Shown: one piece after another, positions 12,611-28,527 of the stretch | How positions within the stretch are numbered: the stretch's first letter is position 1 | How the letters are laid out: every line of letters begins with the position of its first letter | NCBI GenBank assembly: GCA_963580455.1 | Contig: OY756968.1 | Span: 8,283,544-8,347,543, forward strand | DNA: 64,000 nucleotides | Direction of reading: 5' to 3' | Origin: Euonymus europaeus | Lineage: Eukaryota > Streptophyta > Magnoliopsida > Celastrales > Celastraceae | The notes under the pieces: model-generated | Seen by the model: only the letters and a program-made list of their open reading frames with translations | Database searches by the model: none | Told to the model about the DNA's origin: nothing | Made by a program: the position numbers and the translations under genes

Positions 12611-13079
12611 TTAAAACAATTTTAGACAGATTTTTAGTTCACGTTTGTTCATATTTTTTTAAAGATATTCACTTGGAGTGGTATGGATATGACGAATTGA
12701 TTGTCATAATGATTCTGCAATTTTTTGACGTCATCACAAACAAAATAATACCATTTCATTACTCAGAAAATGAAAACTAGATTACAGTATTCGTCTCTCA
12801 AGTTCCCTTTCAAACGCATGTGGAGGTGGGTGCCCAGACAAACAGTTGCACAGTAATCATTACACTTTTATAAAATCAAAAGCTTTCAAAAATTACCCAG
12901 AAACACACAAAACAAAGCAACTGAATGGTCAAACCAGTAAAATTCATTTTAATTTTATTGTTTAAACTTTAAATAATGAAAGCAATGTCTTCAAAATAAA
13001 TATTAAAAAAATTATTGCAGAGTTCCTACTTTGACTATCTCCAGCGCATTATAGCACCCAAACCACAAAAAAGGCAGCA

Positions 13080-13195
13080 AAAATACAGAAAATAAAATGG
13101 ATCTGTCGTCCTCCTCCGTCGTCTCCGCCTTCTGATCTCCCGGGCGTTGCCGTTTTACTTGTTTTATCTTCTTCGCCAGGATTTCTGGCCCTCAG
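13080..13195 (+). other. GSK3 gene 5' UTR exon
   Basis: A C/T-rich leader (ctcctcctccgtcgtctcc) ends at 13195 with a good donor (CAG/GTACAC). The intron runs 13196-14117 and ends in 'ttatggcag'; the second exon begins at 14118 and carries the start codon at 14179. A long leader intron is usual for plant SHAGGY-like kinases. The transcription start is not determined. Confidence 0.7.
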
Positions 13196-14178
13196 GTACA
13201 CTCCTAACGCTCTGACTCTCCAGTTTCTGAAGCCTAGAGAAAGGATCCATCTTTTCTGGGATTTTTTGGGTTCATTCGTGGATTTTGTTGGTGGTTTCGT
13301 TTTGGGATCTGGATCGGGTTGAATTTAACAGGGTCGTTGGTCTGGATCTCTGGGTTTTCCCGTTTTGGCATTTTCATAATTTTCTGTTGATTTTTTTTTT
13401 GCTTTTTGCATTTTAATTATGCTGGCGGTTCCATATTGATACATCACCTTTAAATTTTAAGGGATTCGGGTTCGATTGTTTAATCTGTATTTTTTTTGTT
13501 TATTCTGTGTTGGACCTTGATACAGGAGCAAGGGTTTGCTTTTGCTATTTTCACTATTTATTCTATTAAAAAATTAAGTTCCTTGTTGGGAAATTTTCAC
13601 ATATGCTACCTCACGCCTAATGGACACTGGACAGGCTCTATCCGTGTTTAAGCTGTGATGCCAGTTTCCGATGAAGCTATTTATTACTGTGCCGATATTC
13701 TCCCTTTAACTTATGTTTTCTGTGTGGAAGTAAATTTAATTGTTGAAAGCTAGAGCAAGTTGTGGATGGAATGCTAGTACTTGGTTTCGCTTTGTCAATT
13801 GTGCTGTTGGGTGAAAAAGTTCCTCTCCGAATAAAAAAGGAATTTCCTTTTGGGTAAATGAGGTTCATAGTTATTTTGGCTAAAGACACATAATTTTCTT
13901 GTGGAGCTTCAGTTTGAGCATTGATATATATGGTATTTTGCCTCTCTGGTTCTTACCTACAGAGCCATCGGGGCAATTAGCATTGAGAACATTTTTGATA
14001 CACTAGCCAATTCTTTTTGAGTTATTTTTTGCACTTCGTTTTTGTTAACAATTTACATGTACTTGATGTTGCCTATGAGCAAGAATTTATGTTTATTAGT
14101 GATTTGAGTTATGGCAGGTAAATGAGTGATATTGTCAAGTTGGAATATTAGCGAGAACAACACTCTTCTTCCTATCAA

Positions 14179-17961
<3,783 letters not shown>

Positions 17962-18592
17962 ATATGATATGAAAATGATGTGACAAAGCAGCTAGTGTTG
18001 TTCTGAAATGGAATCCACGTTTGCCTACTCTATCTATATGCAAAATCTGTTTGTCTTCCTGTTATGTGTATCCGTTGTATCACCATGTATCGTGTAAGCA
18101 GAATTAGTGACATGCTGCTTCTATTGAATGATCGTCCCTGCCTCTATGGGCGTTGTTCCCATGTGTAATCAAAGCTTGTAACCTCTCATAGCTGTCAAAG
18201 AAACTTTATCTAAATGTTATCTGTATTGGTATTTGTGGAAGAGGAATATGGTTCTGTTTAATGATTATGATTTTAGATTGAAAGAGTGGTTTTCTTGGCT
18301 GTGATTGTGCTTTTCTTCCTGGCTGGCTTCACTAGGTGATTGGGAGTGAAGTCCAGGTCTTTCTGCGTGCTGTGATTTGCGCTTTCTTGCTGTGATATGG
18401 TTGCTCTTTTAAGACATGCATTTTTAGCTCAAGTTGGAAGCATTCAACTAAAATGATGAAATTGAGCTCACCGCGTTTATCCATACTACTACACAATTTT
18501 GGTCCAAACACGAAGATTTTTGTCTAGTTTAAAATTGAATTTCAAGTTTAAATATAAATTTTTTATTTGATTTAGTTGTGCGGATTATAACT
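17962..18592. other. GSK3 3' UTR and flank
   Basis: Bases 17962 to about 18240 are the likely 3' UTR of the kinase gene. No other gene is recognised. Confidence 0.6.
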
Positions 18593-18696
18593 TGGATTGG
18601 ATTGAATTGAATTATTATCTCATTAAATTTAAATGAGTATTGCCTGGATTGGATTGAATTGAATTATTATCTCATTAAATTTAAATGAGTATTGCC
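18593..18696. repeat. Perfect 52-bp tandem duplication
   Basis: Units 18593-18644 and 18645-18696 are identical, beginning 'tggattggattgaattgaat' and ending 'gagtattgcc'. No mismatch between units suggests a recent duplication. Confidence 0.95.
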
Positions 18697-19919
18697 AATC
18701 TAGATATTCATACTACACATTTGCAAAGTTGATTGTCCTTCATTGCAAACTCAGAGGTTCATGGCCCAATTAAATAGAACCTAATTAAATATGCCAAAAG
18801 GCCGAATTCACTTGAACTCACAAAAAAGAAAAAATCTTTATCAGATGACTGAACCCTACCTGCCTATGCTGGATGGGATGGGATTGGATTCATTCCACAG
18901 ATTCCCCTTGCCTCCTTGATCCACTGGGCGAGTGGAAGACATTGAGAATTGCTTCACATCCCTTGCAGAGATTTGAGGCTTGTAACTTGGTTTCGCAAAA
19001 TAAAAATTATATAAATAATTCATCGACAAAAAAATGAAAAAAATAAAAAATTATTTTCATCGCAAGTATTTTGTTAGTAATAAGTTAAAATTTCATACCC
19101 ATTTGTGTCATATTTTTCTCATAATAAAATTTTGAAAATAAAAATAAAAATCAATTATAGATGTTGATCAAGTCAACATCCACGTGTCATCCAATAGAAT
19201 GAACTGTTTAGCGTCCAGTCTTTTGGCAAGACTGGACACTAGTAAAACCCATTGTACTTGTTCCAAAGAAAGATCCCCAATTTATGGTGGAAGAGTCCTA
19301 ACGTGTTTGAAATTCTCTTCAAATTAAACCACTTGACATGTTTTATCGTTATCACAATTTTGATAGGACTTGGTTGTCTGACCAACAAGGAACTCTCCAA
19401 TGGGCTTGGTTCTTCTAAGGGCTTAACCCATCTTTGATGTCCAATAGTCCAACAAACACCACTAACCCATGATGGGCCGAAGAGGAGTAAAGTCAAAGCA
19501 ATACAATAATATGGTTAAGAAAGATCATCATATAGACAAATGAAAGGTGTGACCCTCGTGCACACTAATCATAGTATCTCCAAAGAAGATTAATTAAGAT
19601 CACAATGGAATGATTTACTATGATTAAGTCAATTGAATAATAGTGAACTATTTTACCCCAAACACGTTTGAATACACATAGCAAGTATCACTTAATCCCA
19701 CAGAAGAATCGTATACCTGTCTTTTCTATATGTATTTGCAATCAATGTCTGACCAGTAAGTACATGTTCCCTTTATGTCATCCAAATAAAGTTTTCCTTT
19801 TTTGCCATATTATCATTTAGTTTTGGTCCATCTATGTACCTTTAGATTGAATCGTCCGTTAACCATAGGTAACATGCCAAGGTAGCAAACCATTGTCCCA
19901 TCACTTCCTAACATAGTTA
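18697..19919. other. Intergenic, probably retroelement-derived in its right half
   Basis: No coding sequence recognised. The stretch 19200-19900 may be the LTR or 3' UTR of the minus-strand copia element whose coding part starts near 21060, but no second LTR copy was found to prove it. Confidence 0.3.
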
Positions 19920-20445
19920 GGTGATGTTTGGTATGTAGAATAGAGAGGGAACAGAGATGGAAAAAGGAATGAGTCATTCCATTCTCATGTTTGGTTTGCT
20001 AATTTTGGATATTTCCACTACACTCTCTCTCATCTTTTTGATTTCATGCAAATTTGGCAAGAATAACTCATTCCACATGGAATCCAACCTTAAAAGACTC
20101 TATTGCCCCTCATTAATTAATATTTTATAAATTAATACATTTTAATTTAATTAATATGTTATAAACTAATTAATATATTATAATTTGATATATGTTTTAA
20201 TTTGTTAATATATGTAATTTAATTTGTTAATTATACATAATTAGAAATAATAAAATAAAATTTGTTGATTATACATAATTATAAAGGGCATAATGGACAA
20301 AACACATATTCCATTCTCATTCTCATTCTTAGATTTTATGCATGTCAAACGTGATAATCAAAATCTTATTCTCACTTCTATTCTCATTTCCATTCTCATT
20401 CTCATTCTCCTTCTCCTAAAACCATTTTCAATACCAAATGATACC
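19920..20445 (+). mobile_element. MITE family A, copy 1
   Basis: A non-coding AT-rich element of 526 bp with inverted ends 'ggtgatgtttggtatg' and 'aataccaaatgatacc', flanked by TTA on the left and TAA on the right. Subterminal 'attctcattctcattctc' arrays face inward. A second copy lies at 31841-32349 in the opposite orientation. The ends resemble Tourist/Harbinger-type MITEs. Confidence 0.75.
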
Positions 20446-21059
20446 TAAAAAGTTATTCAAAAAGTAGAATCAAGAGATCTTAGTACTTTGATCTCAGAGA
20501 CTCACACGGTTATGAATTAGAGAATATTTCACTCACTTCTCTTCAGGCCACAAGCACATGTAGTATGAAGTTGCGACGGAGTATTCCTTACTCTCTTATT
20601 AGTCAAGGGCTTACGTGTTTACTCCTTTAATCACACAAGTCTTAGTCTTGCCCCCAATCTTATAATTGGAAACAAACTTGCAATTTCTTTTGCTCATTCC
20701 GAAGTGTCAAAAGCAAATTCAAACTTGACTTATTCAAAAAGGCTTCATGAATTTCATGTCAATTCTTTTAAGAATCTCGTCATAGTACCAACTAAGGCGA
20801 TACTTGTTTAGAATCTTGTCTACTCTTGGTGATCAAAACATGTTCACCCTCAGTGATCAAAATCATAAACTATCTCATTCTACTTGCTCCCACTATGACA
20901 AAGTCGATTTCTCGTGTGAATGAGCCAATCATGCCTATTCAAATACGAATAAAAAATTCAAATTATTTCAAATAAATGTATCAAAATAATAATTTAAATA
21001 TACACAAATTCTATGAATGAAAAATGATCCTAATAAAATCACGTCCTAAGCAAACCAAA
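20446..21059. other. Probable 3' non-coding part of the decayed copia element
   Basis: Lies between MITE A copy 1 and the copia RNase H end. No coding motif. It is assigned to the element only by position. Confidence 0.3.
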
Positions 21060-24000
21060 GAACCTCGCATGTCTTTGAACAGAATCCTTAGCAATTGGTT
21101 TAGTAAGAGGGTATGCGACCATATTACTTGTAGGAGATGTGTAGTAGGATCATCTTTTTATCTGCAACCATTTTTCTGAAAAAAAATAATTATACTTCAA
21201 CTTTATGTATTTGGTTTTTCCATGATATGTGGGGTCTTTAACATAAGCTAGTGTAGCCATACTATCACAAAACAACGTGACAGGTCCTAACGTATATTTG
21301 ACTATCGACAAATGTTGTAAGAACTCCCTTAACAACACAACTTCTTGACCCGTTGAGGAATATGCTATGTATTTTGCCTCCATTGTGGATAATGCAATAC
21401 AAGATTTCTTTTTTACTGCTCCAAGAGATTACTCCTCCATTAAGTAGAACAAAACATCCCAAGGAAGATTTACATTCATCCATGTCACCTCCCCAGTCTG
21501 CGTCAGTGTATCCGACTAGGCGCAAATCCTTTCCGTTTAATACAAGCATATAATCCATTGTGCCTTTAAGGTACCTTAGCATCCTTTTGACTGCTTACCA
21601 ATGCTCAAGCCCTAGGTCCGATTGGAAATGGCTTACTAGCCCTACGACATAGCATATGTTAGGATGTGTACACATCATAGCATTCATCAAGCTTCCAGCT
21701 GTATTATAATATGGGACTCTAGACATTTTATCTCTCTCTTCTAGAGTCTTGTGACTCATATCACAACTAAGGCCAACATTCCTCTTAATAGGAGTGTCAT
21801 TGGGTTTACAGTCTTGCATATTGAATCGTTACAGCACCTTCTTGATGTAAGTCTCTTGAGATAAACCCAAGAGTCTTTTAGATCAATTTCTAAGGATTTT
21901 AACTCCCAATACGTAACTGGCTTCACTCGGATCTTTGATATCAAAGTTTGATGCTAATCAGTTCTTCGTAGTTACTATCAACTCTTTGTCATTTCCAACT
22001 AATAGAATGTCACCCATATATAAAGACATGATTATCATATTACTCATAGACATCTTGACATATACACAATGATCTTCTTCCATCATTGTAAATCCATCTT
22101 TTAGGATTGTTTCATGGAATTTGATATTCCATTGTCTGGATGCTTGTTTAAGGCCAAAGATGAAACAATTAAGTTACAAACTTTACATTCCCTGACCTTT
22201 AACCTCAAAATCTAATGGTTGTGTCTTATAGATCCCCTCATCCAGTTTTCCATTGAGAAACCTGACTTGACATCCATTTTATATATATCCAAATCTAAAT
22301 GTGCGACAATAGCTAGAATGAGGCGAATAGAAGCAAACCTCACCACTGGTGAGAAACTTTCTTCACAATCAATTCCCTCCTTTTGCATGTAGCCCTTGAC
22401 TATTAATCGAGCCTTATATCGTTCTATAGTTCCATCCGCATTGCATTTTATTTTGAAAACTCATTTGTTCCCAATTGCTTTGCGATTTGATGGAAGCTTA
22501 ACTAAACCCCAGTCATGGTTCACTTTCATCGACTCCATTTCTTCCTCCATAGCTTTTATCCATTCCCTAGATTTTGGACCAAAAAGAGCCTTTGATACTC
22601 TCTTTGGCTTCTTTTCATCCAATGGAGATATCATGAATGTCGCCCCATCAATCTCATAACGATAAAGAGGGATACGTTCACGACTACTCTGTCTAGGTTG
22701 AGATTGACTTTAATCGAGCTTCATTAGAGTAGGTTCATTCAATGTGACACTCTCACTATCCCTTTGAGGTTCTTCGAACAGGGTTTCAGTAGTGTCATCA
22801 TTCTGAATTTCCATTTCATAAAATTGAAAATTCTAATCAATCTTTCCTCGGTTAGGAAATTCCTTTTCCAAGAAGGTGATATCTCGCGACTCAATTTTTG
22901 TCACTTTCACTTATTACTTAGCCCCTATGAAGATATACGATTTGGAAGTGCCAGAGTATTGTATAAAGATACATTTCTTCCCTCCAGTCCTAACTTCCCA
23001 TATTTAGGGTGTGTTTGGTAAACAATTTTGACAGTAGCATATAATTTAGTATGTATGTTGGTTGCTTTATGCTGCTTGAAATGCTGGCATATATGTTGTT
23101 ATAAATGCTGTAGGTGTTTGGTTAAATTTTCCAGAGAAAAACATATATGCAGGTATAAATGTTGTGGCTAATTACATGCAGGAGTATTAACACAAATTAA
23201 TAAAAAATAGATTTATATTTTTTAAAAATAATCTTTACATTTTAAATAGAACAAATTTTAACATTGTTAATAATATTAAAATATTATATATTTTTTATAC
23301 AACTTTTCTTATTATTAATATTTAACATTTTTTTGCATTTTATAAAAAATTCTAACATTTCTAATAATATGAAAATATTTATATATTTTGTATACAATTT
23401 ATCTAAATTTTGTTATTAATGTTCAACATATTTTTACATTTTATTAAAATAATTCTAACATTTTGAATAATACGAAAAAAATTATATTTTGCTATACAAC
23501 ATCTCTAATTTTTTTTATTAATGTTTAACATATGTTTACATTTTATAATAAAATTCTAATTTTTTATAATAATATCAAAATATTTATATATTTTGTTATA
23601 CAACTTTCATGTATAATAGATGGGGGTAGTTTTGACATTTCATGTATAATAGTCAAAAAGTGCTAAGCAAAATAACAATTCTGGGAATGTCATTTTTAGA
23701 TGTAAAAATGTTGAATAATATGTTGAATGTTGAATTGCTGTTTGGTTAGGTTAACATTTATCTGTAGCTTATATGTTACATGCTAATATGTATGCTGTTT
23801 ACAATTGTTTACCAAACACCCTCGTAGAAGTAGGAGTATGAATATAAGATGCTGAACCCCAAGCCCTTAACTTCTCTTAACTAGGCTTTTCACTAGTCCA
23901 CAACTCATAGGGAGTTGTCGAGACTAACTTTGTTGGTACACAATTTAGAACATAGGATGCAATTAGCATAGTATCTCCCCAAAAAGAGATTGACAAAGTT

Positions 24001-24490
24001 TCTTGTGCCATCATCGATCTTACCATGTACAACAAGGTTGTATTTCTCCTTTCAGCAACACCATTTTCTTGCGGAGTATGAAGAATATATAATTTTCTAG
24101 CTATTCCCATTTCATCACACAATTCCTTGAATTGCTCAGATAGATATTTATCTTTACGATCAGTCCTAAGAGCTTCTATACTATTATCTAACTAATTCTC
24201 TACAAACTTTGAATATCGGATAAAGTAATATAGTGCTTCTAATTTGTAAGAAATCAGTAGTCATCTATGAAAATGATGAAATACTAAGCTTCATGCCTCG
24301 CTTTTACATTCATGGGACTATAGATATCAGAATGAATTAGTTGTAGAGGGTTTGTTGTACCAAACAAATTTATTGACAAAAACCTACATATTAAGTTTGT
24401 AAAATATGGGAACCAAAAATAGCAATCCAAGTCATTCCTAGGAAAAAGGGGCCTTTCGAATAATTCGGTGCGCAATTAAATAACCCTTAT
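21060..24490 (-). mobile_element. Decayed Ty1/copia polyprotein region, minus strand
   Basis: Copia domains appear in the expected order from right to left. GAG-pre/integrase start is at about 24284-24475 (LQLIHSDIYSPMNVKARHEA). The integrase core is at 23877-24122 (LYILHTPQENGVAERRNTTL). The RT follows through about 21756-22660, with many stops (YMGDILLVGND and others). RNase H is at 21150-21819 (GYTDADWGGDMDE, MEAKYIAYSSTGQE). Dozens of stops and frameshifts make it non-functional. The reading is broken at 23007-23821 by a MITE. No LTR pair could be identified. Confidence 0.85.
23007..23821 (+). mobile_element. MITE family B, copy 1, inserted in copia integrase
   Basis: An 815-bp AT-rich non-coding element with inverted ends 'gggtgtgtttggtaaacaat' and 'attgtttaccaaacaccc'. 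It separates copia text that reads AWGSASYIHTPTS on its right from KYGKLG on its left, two neighbouring parts of copia integrase. The frame across the junction is shifted by one and no clean target duplication remains. A related copy lies at 32589-33312. Confidence 0.8.
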
Positions 24491-25430
24491 CCTCAGACAA
24501 AACTTCCATATTATTTTCTTTAAAGTTCATCATATTTTAATTTTACCCAAAACCAAAAATGTCATAATTGTCATAAAAATTGAGTCATAAATTTTCTGAA
24601 CTAAAAAAAAAGAAAAGAAAAATTACAGAAAGGAAAGGCCCATCTCCGGAAACAGAAGCCCAATGCCTTCGTAGGAAAACAGTTTATGAGAGGTTGTTGG
24701 CAGTTCATATGGTCGACCAATAATAGAGATCTAGCAAAGGCTATAAAAGGGGCTCGAAGAGGCAGAGAAAGGGTCTATAACCACACACGCAAATTTCTTA
24801 TTCTTAGAATATTTGTATTAGTTTAGTTAATCTACTTCCTTTGCGATTTAATGTAAGTCCTTTTCCCATAGAAGCTAATCCAGTACTGGAATTTGTCTTC
24901 ATTTATTTAGTATAATTTGCTTTACTTACACCTTCATTACTAGTTGTTTGATTAGTTCGTAGTTACTTTAAGTACACCTTCAATAGAACTTTAGAGTTAG
25001 ATAGTACATTCAAAATCTTCTTAGTTGGAAGCATGGTAGAACTCACCCATCGTTTTGATCACAAACTCCATCGAGTGATACATGTCATATATCTAGTGAC
25101 CTCATTCACGTAATTTTGAGTTGTTCAAACTCCACAGAAATCCACAGGAACAATTAGTAAACATACTAGAACAAGGAGACTTCCTGCCTATCTAACATAT
25201 TATCAATGACAGAGCATCCATATCTGATTATGATATGCAGGCTTTGAACATTTGAACATTTCCTTGCTTCCATTTCATTGCATCAAGTACCAAAAACATA
25301 GATAGAAGCATTGAAAAGATGAAATGAAAGCCCTAAAAGAGAACGAAATGTGGCCATTTTTATTAACAGTGTTGGTGTAAATGATATTCAATTATAGTGG
25401 CTGGTCGATATAAAATATCACAAGTTAACC
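24491..25430. other. Unassigned; one promoter-like stretch
   Basis: A plus-strand 'ggctataaaaggggc' near 24750 followed by 'gggtctataaccacacacgc' looks like an LTR promoter or R region. No LTR partner or coding region supports this. The rest shows nothing recognisable. Confidence 0.25.
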
Positions 25431-26640
25431 TTGCAATATTAAATAAAGACGGGTCTTACCCTATCCGCAAGTGTACGTGTCGTAAATAGTATAAAAGCGA
25501 ATGAGATCGTATCCACAGAGACTGCTCAATTACCGAACAAACTACAAAGCAATAATTAAACTAAAATGCAAAGAAAAATCAGATCTGAAAATGCTGAATA
25601 AAAGTGGCTGAAACAGATGTAAATTAATACGGGAAAGCTTAGCTTGGGTTAGTCTCGTTCTTGTACTATCACTTAGTTACAAAATTCCAATTGCAATCAC
25701 ACAATTTAAAGAATTAATGACGTCAATCAAGAGACCTTGGTCCGGCTCTCTTGATTCTAACTTTCCTAAGCAATGATCTTGGCTTTGGTCCAGCCCAAAA
25801 TCGTTTCTTATCATAGGAATCTTGGTTAGTGTACCCTAAGGATTTCCTAAGATAAGCATAAGAACAAGAAAGTCGACAATCACACAACCTTAAGCAATGG
25901 TGTATTACCTAATAAATTGTGTTCACAAATCCCAAATCTAGACCTTAATCAGATTTTTGTCACTTGTTAGACACCGGGTATTGGTCAGCCGAATGTGCCT
26001 AACTAACAGTTCCCCAACATCATGAAGTTGATCAGACATTCACAATAACAAGAAATCATCAATTAATTCAGAGATTCATAAATTAATCCTAGTGTAATCA
26101 ACCATAGAATTGTTCAACAAAGATCAAATACAAGAACTAACCAAACCCAAGCTAATAAGTTTCTTAGTTACACATATACATATTCAAATACATAAATGAA
26201 AACCCAAAACCAGTTGTAGAGAAGAGTCCACTTGATCTTTGTATCTTCTTCCTTGAATCGCCCTTCTCTTCTTTCTCCTCTGCCGTGCCTCTCTTCTGGA
26301 GAATGTATATCTCTTTTCTATCTTTCCTTCTCTGCTTTTGTGCTCTTCCATTTCTATTTTTAGTAAGTCTACTTTTTGTTCCCTGGAAAAGATCTCACAA
26401 AGACCCATAAGCCTCTCATTGCCACGTAAGCAGTTAAATTGGTCGTCAGTCTCCTGCCCAGATTTGCAGCCGCAGAAAGGTCGCAAATCCTTCCAGAAAT
26501 AGCTATTTCACAAACAGCAACACCTGACATATAAACATATGCTTGGGCAGTACTTTGAACTTATAAATTCACCAATTTAGACATTTAAGACTAGAAAATA
26601 TAGGTGCATTTTGCACCTAACAGTGGCAAAATCATTTCAT
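25431..26640. other. Unclassified repeat-like region
   Basis: Starts with 'aagtgtacgtgtcgt' and 'gaatgagatcgtatccacag', wording I associate with widespread plant non-autonomous retroelement sequence, though the family is not certain. The minus-strand open stretch at 26184-26486 has no known motif. Confidence 0.3.
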
Positions 26641-28527
26641 TTCAATAATGGAATCAACAACGGTTCAACATACCCACCGAGGTTGGTGTTAGGGAATTTA
26701 ATGTGACATTATGTTTGACAATGTAAATATAAAATTAGACTAGCTAGGATCCACATTAGATAGGAATATAGGTTGGTTTAAATGTGATGTTAAGAGTACT
26801 GTCATGTAACCTGCATGTACTCTACATGAATTCCAGGTAAGCTTCATGTAGCCTGCATGCATGACCATAAGTTTTTGGAAACTCGGATGTCAAGATCTAC
26901 GTGATTTGTTTTTAAATGATTTTTGGTAATTGATTTTATTTAATTAATTGATTTGATTAAATTGATTGATTAGAATAAAATCAAATTTGTTTTAAGAATG
27001 GTTCTCTCTTCTTTTAAAGATGTATCTTTTTCCTATTTTAGAGTTAATCATCTCTTTAAATTAAATAAGTCTTTTCCTATCTTTTATGACATTGATTCTA
27101 AGATTAGGAGACAATCATTAACTAATTTCATGGATCATATTGTACATATCTTTTAGGCCATCATCTAGGTTTTCTTGGTTCATACGCATAAGATATATAA
27201 GTCTTTTAATCGCCTATTCTGAACTCTAACTTTTATTTTGAGCGAGTTTTGTTTTTGATAGTTTTCATGCATTCTTGCATTACACTTTGAGTGCATTCTT
27301 ATATGTTCTTGGAGCTTGAAGACTTCAATGTGATTCTGGATCATTGTGTGGAAGAATCTACTTGTGCTACAGTGTATCAAGCGACTCGTGCAAAAAACTA
27401 GTGTAGATCATGTGGATTCTAACTCTAGGGACATTCTTGTAACCTGTTTAAATAGTAAATTGCTTCAAGATTGATAGCTCTAGACACCCGAAGATTTTTC
27501 TAGATCGAATTTTTCTCATAAATATTTCGCACTATTTGATTTTAGTATTCATTTTTTCAATCGGGCTTCTCTTTCTATCTAATTCATTTATTTTGGGCCC
27601 AATATCATCTTGGTCAATGAATGGTATTCCCTACTTTGTATAAGCCAGTGAATCTCTAATCTCTTTCTCCATAAGTAATCATTCAATGATGTTGCACTGT
27701 TGTTAAGTAGAATCAAAGCTGAGAGTTCACAGTACTCAAAGCTGTTCGCTCTATTACATGATATAGAAGTGTCAAATATTCATAACAATTCAAATTAATA
27801 TGGAGAGACTTTTCTCCTCTTAGCTCCCCATTTCTGCCTTCCAATTCTTCTTATTCCACTCTCATCAACAACAATCAAATTTCAAATAAATTCCAATGAG
27901 AGAACAATTCCAGTGGTGAATTCTCGAACTGAAAATGATCGAACAGAGAAGCAGTGCGAAAATGGAGATGCATGAGAGAGTACACAGGCAGTAAAAGTTT
28001 TTTTTGTCAATGTGAAAGTGACTCTGCTGGTGGCATAGTGGGCTAAGCTACATGAAAGTGCAAAGAACAATACATGATGTAGCATCGTCACTCGCCAGTA
28101 CTTACTTTTCTTTCAAGAAACCGAAAATCAACCTATCTAGTGTTGCTTCTACCTCAACTCTCGTTTAGTACTTCAGTCGATCCCAGGAAAAAAAAATACT
28201 AGAGCAGAAATTCTAAAAGTCCACAATGCTAACGAGTATAAGAAACCGAAATGAAGGAGCAATGAGTCTTGAGACAAAAGCAAACTAGAGTGTTATTCAT
28301 ATATTAACAAAGAAGATTTCAAGGCCCTTAAAAAGTAGCTGCAACCTTTTCAGAAACATCAAAATATATGAAAAGAATGTGCCACAGATGCAATTTTCCA
28401 TTGACATACACTTATCTGTTTATTAAACCATTATAATTGCAAGAACTCACCAACTCAAACATGGTCAACAGCAGCACAAGCATTTAAGCTTCTGGAGAAG
28501 ATATGACAGCAGACAACATTTAGATAG
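26641..28527. other. Intergenic; pyroglutamyl-peptidase 3' flank at right
   Basis: No gene recognised. Bases about 28300-28527 are likely 3' UTR of the minus-strand peptidase gene. Short open frames elsewhere carry no recognisable motif. Confidence 0.4.

Noticed and set aside
24740..24790. TATA-like promoter that could mark an LTR or gene
   Set aside because: No LTR partner, coding region or splice signals support it; described only as unassigned sequence.
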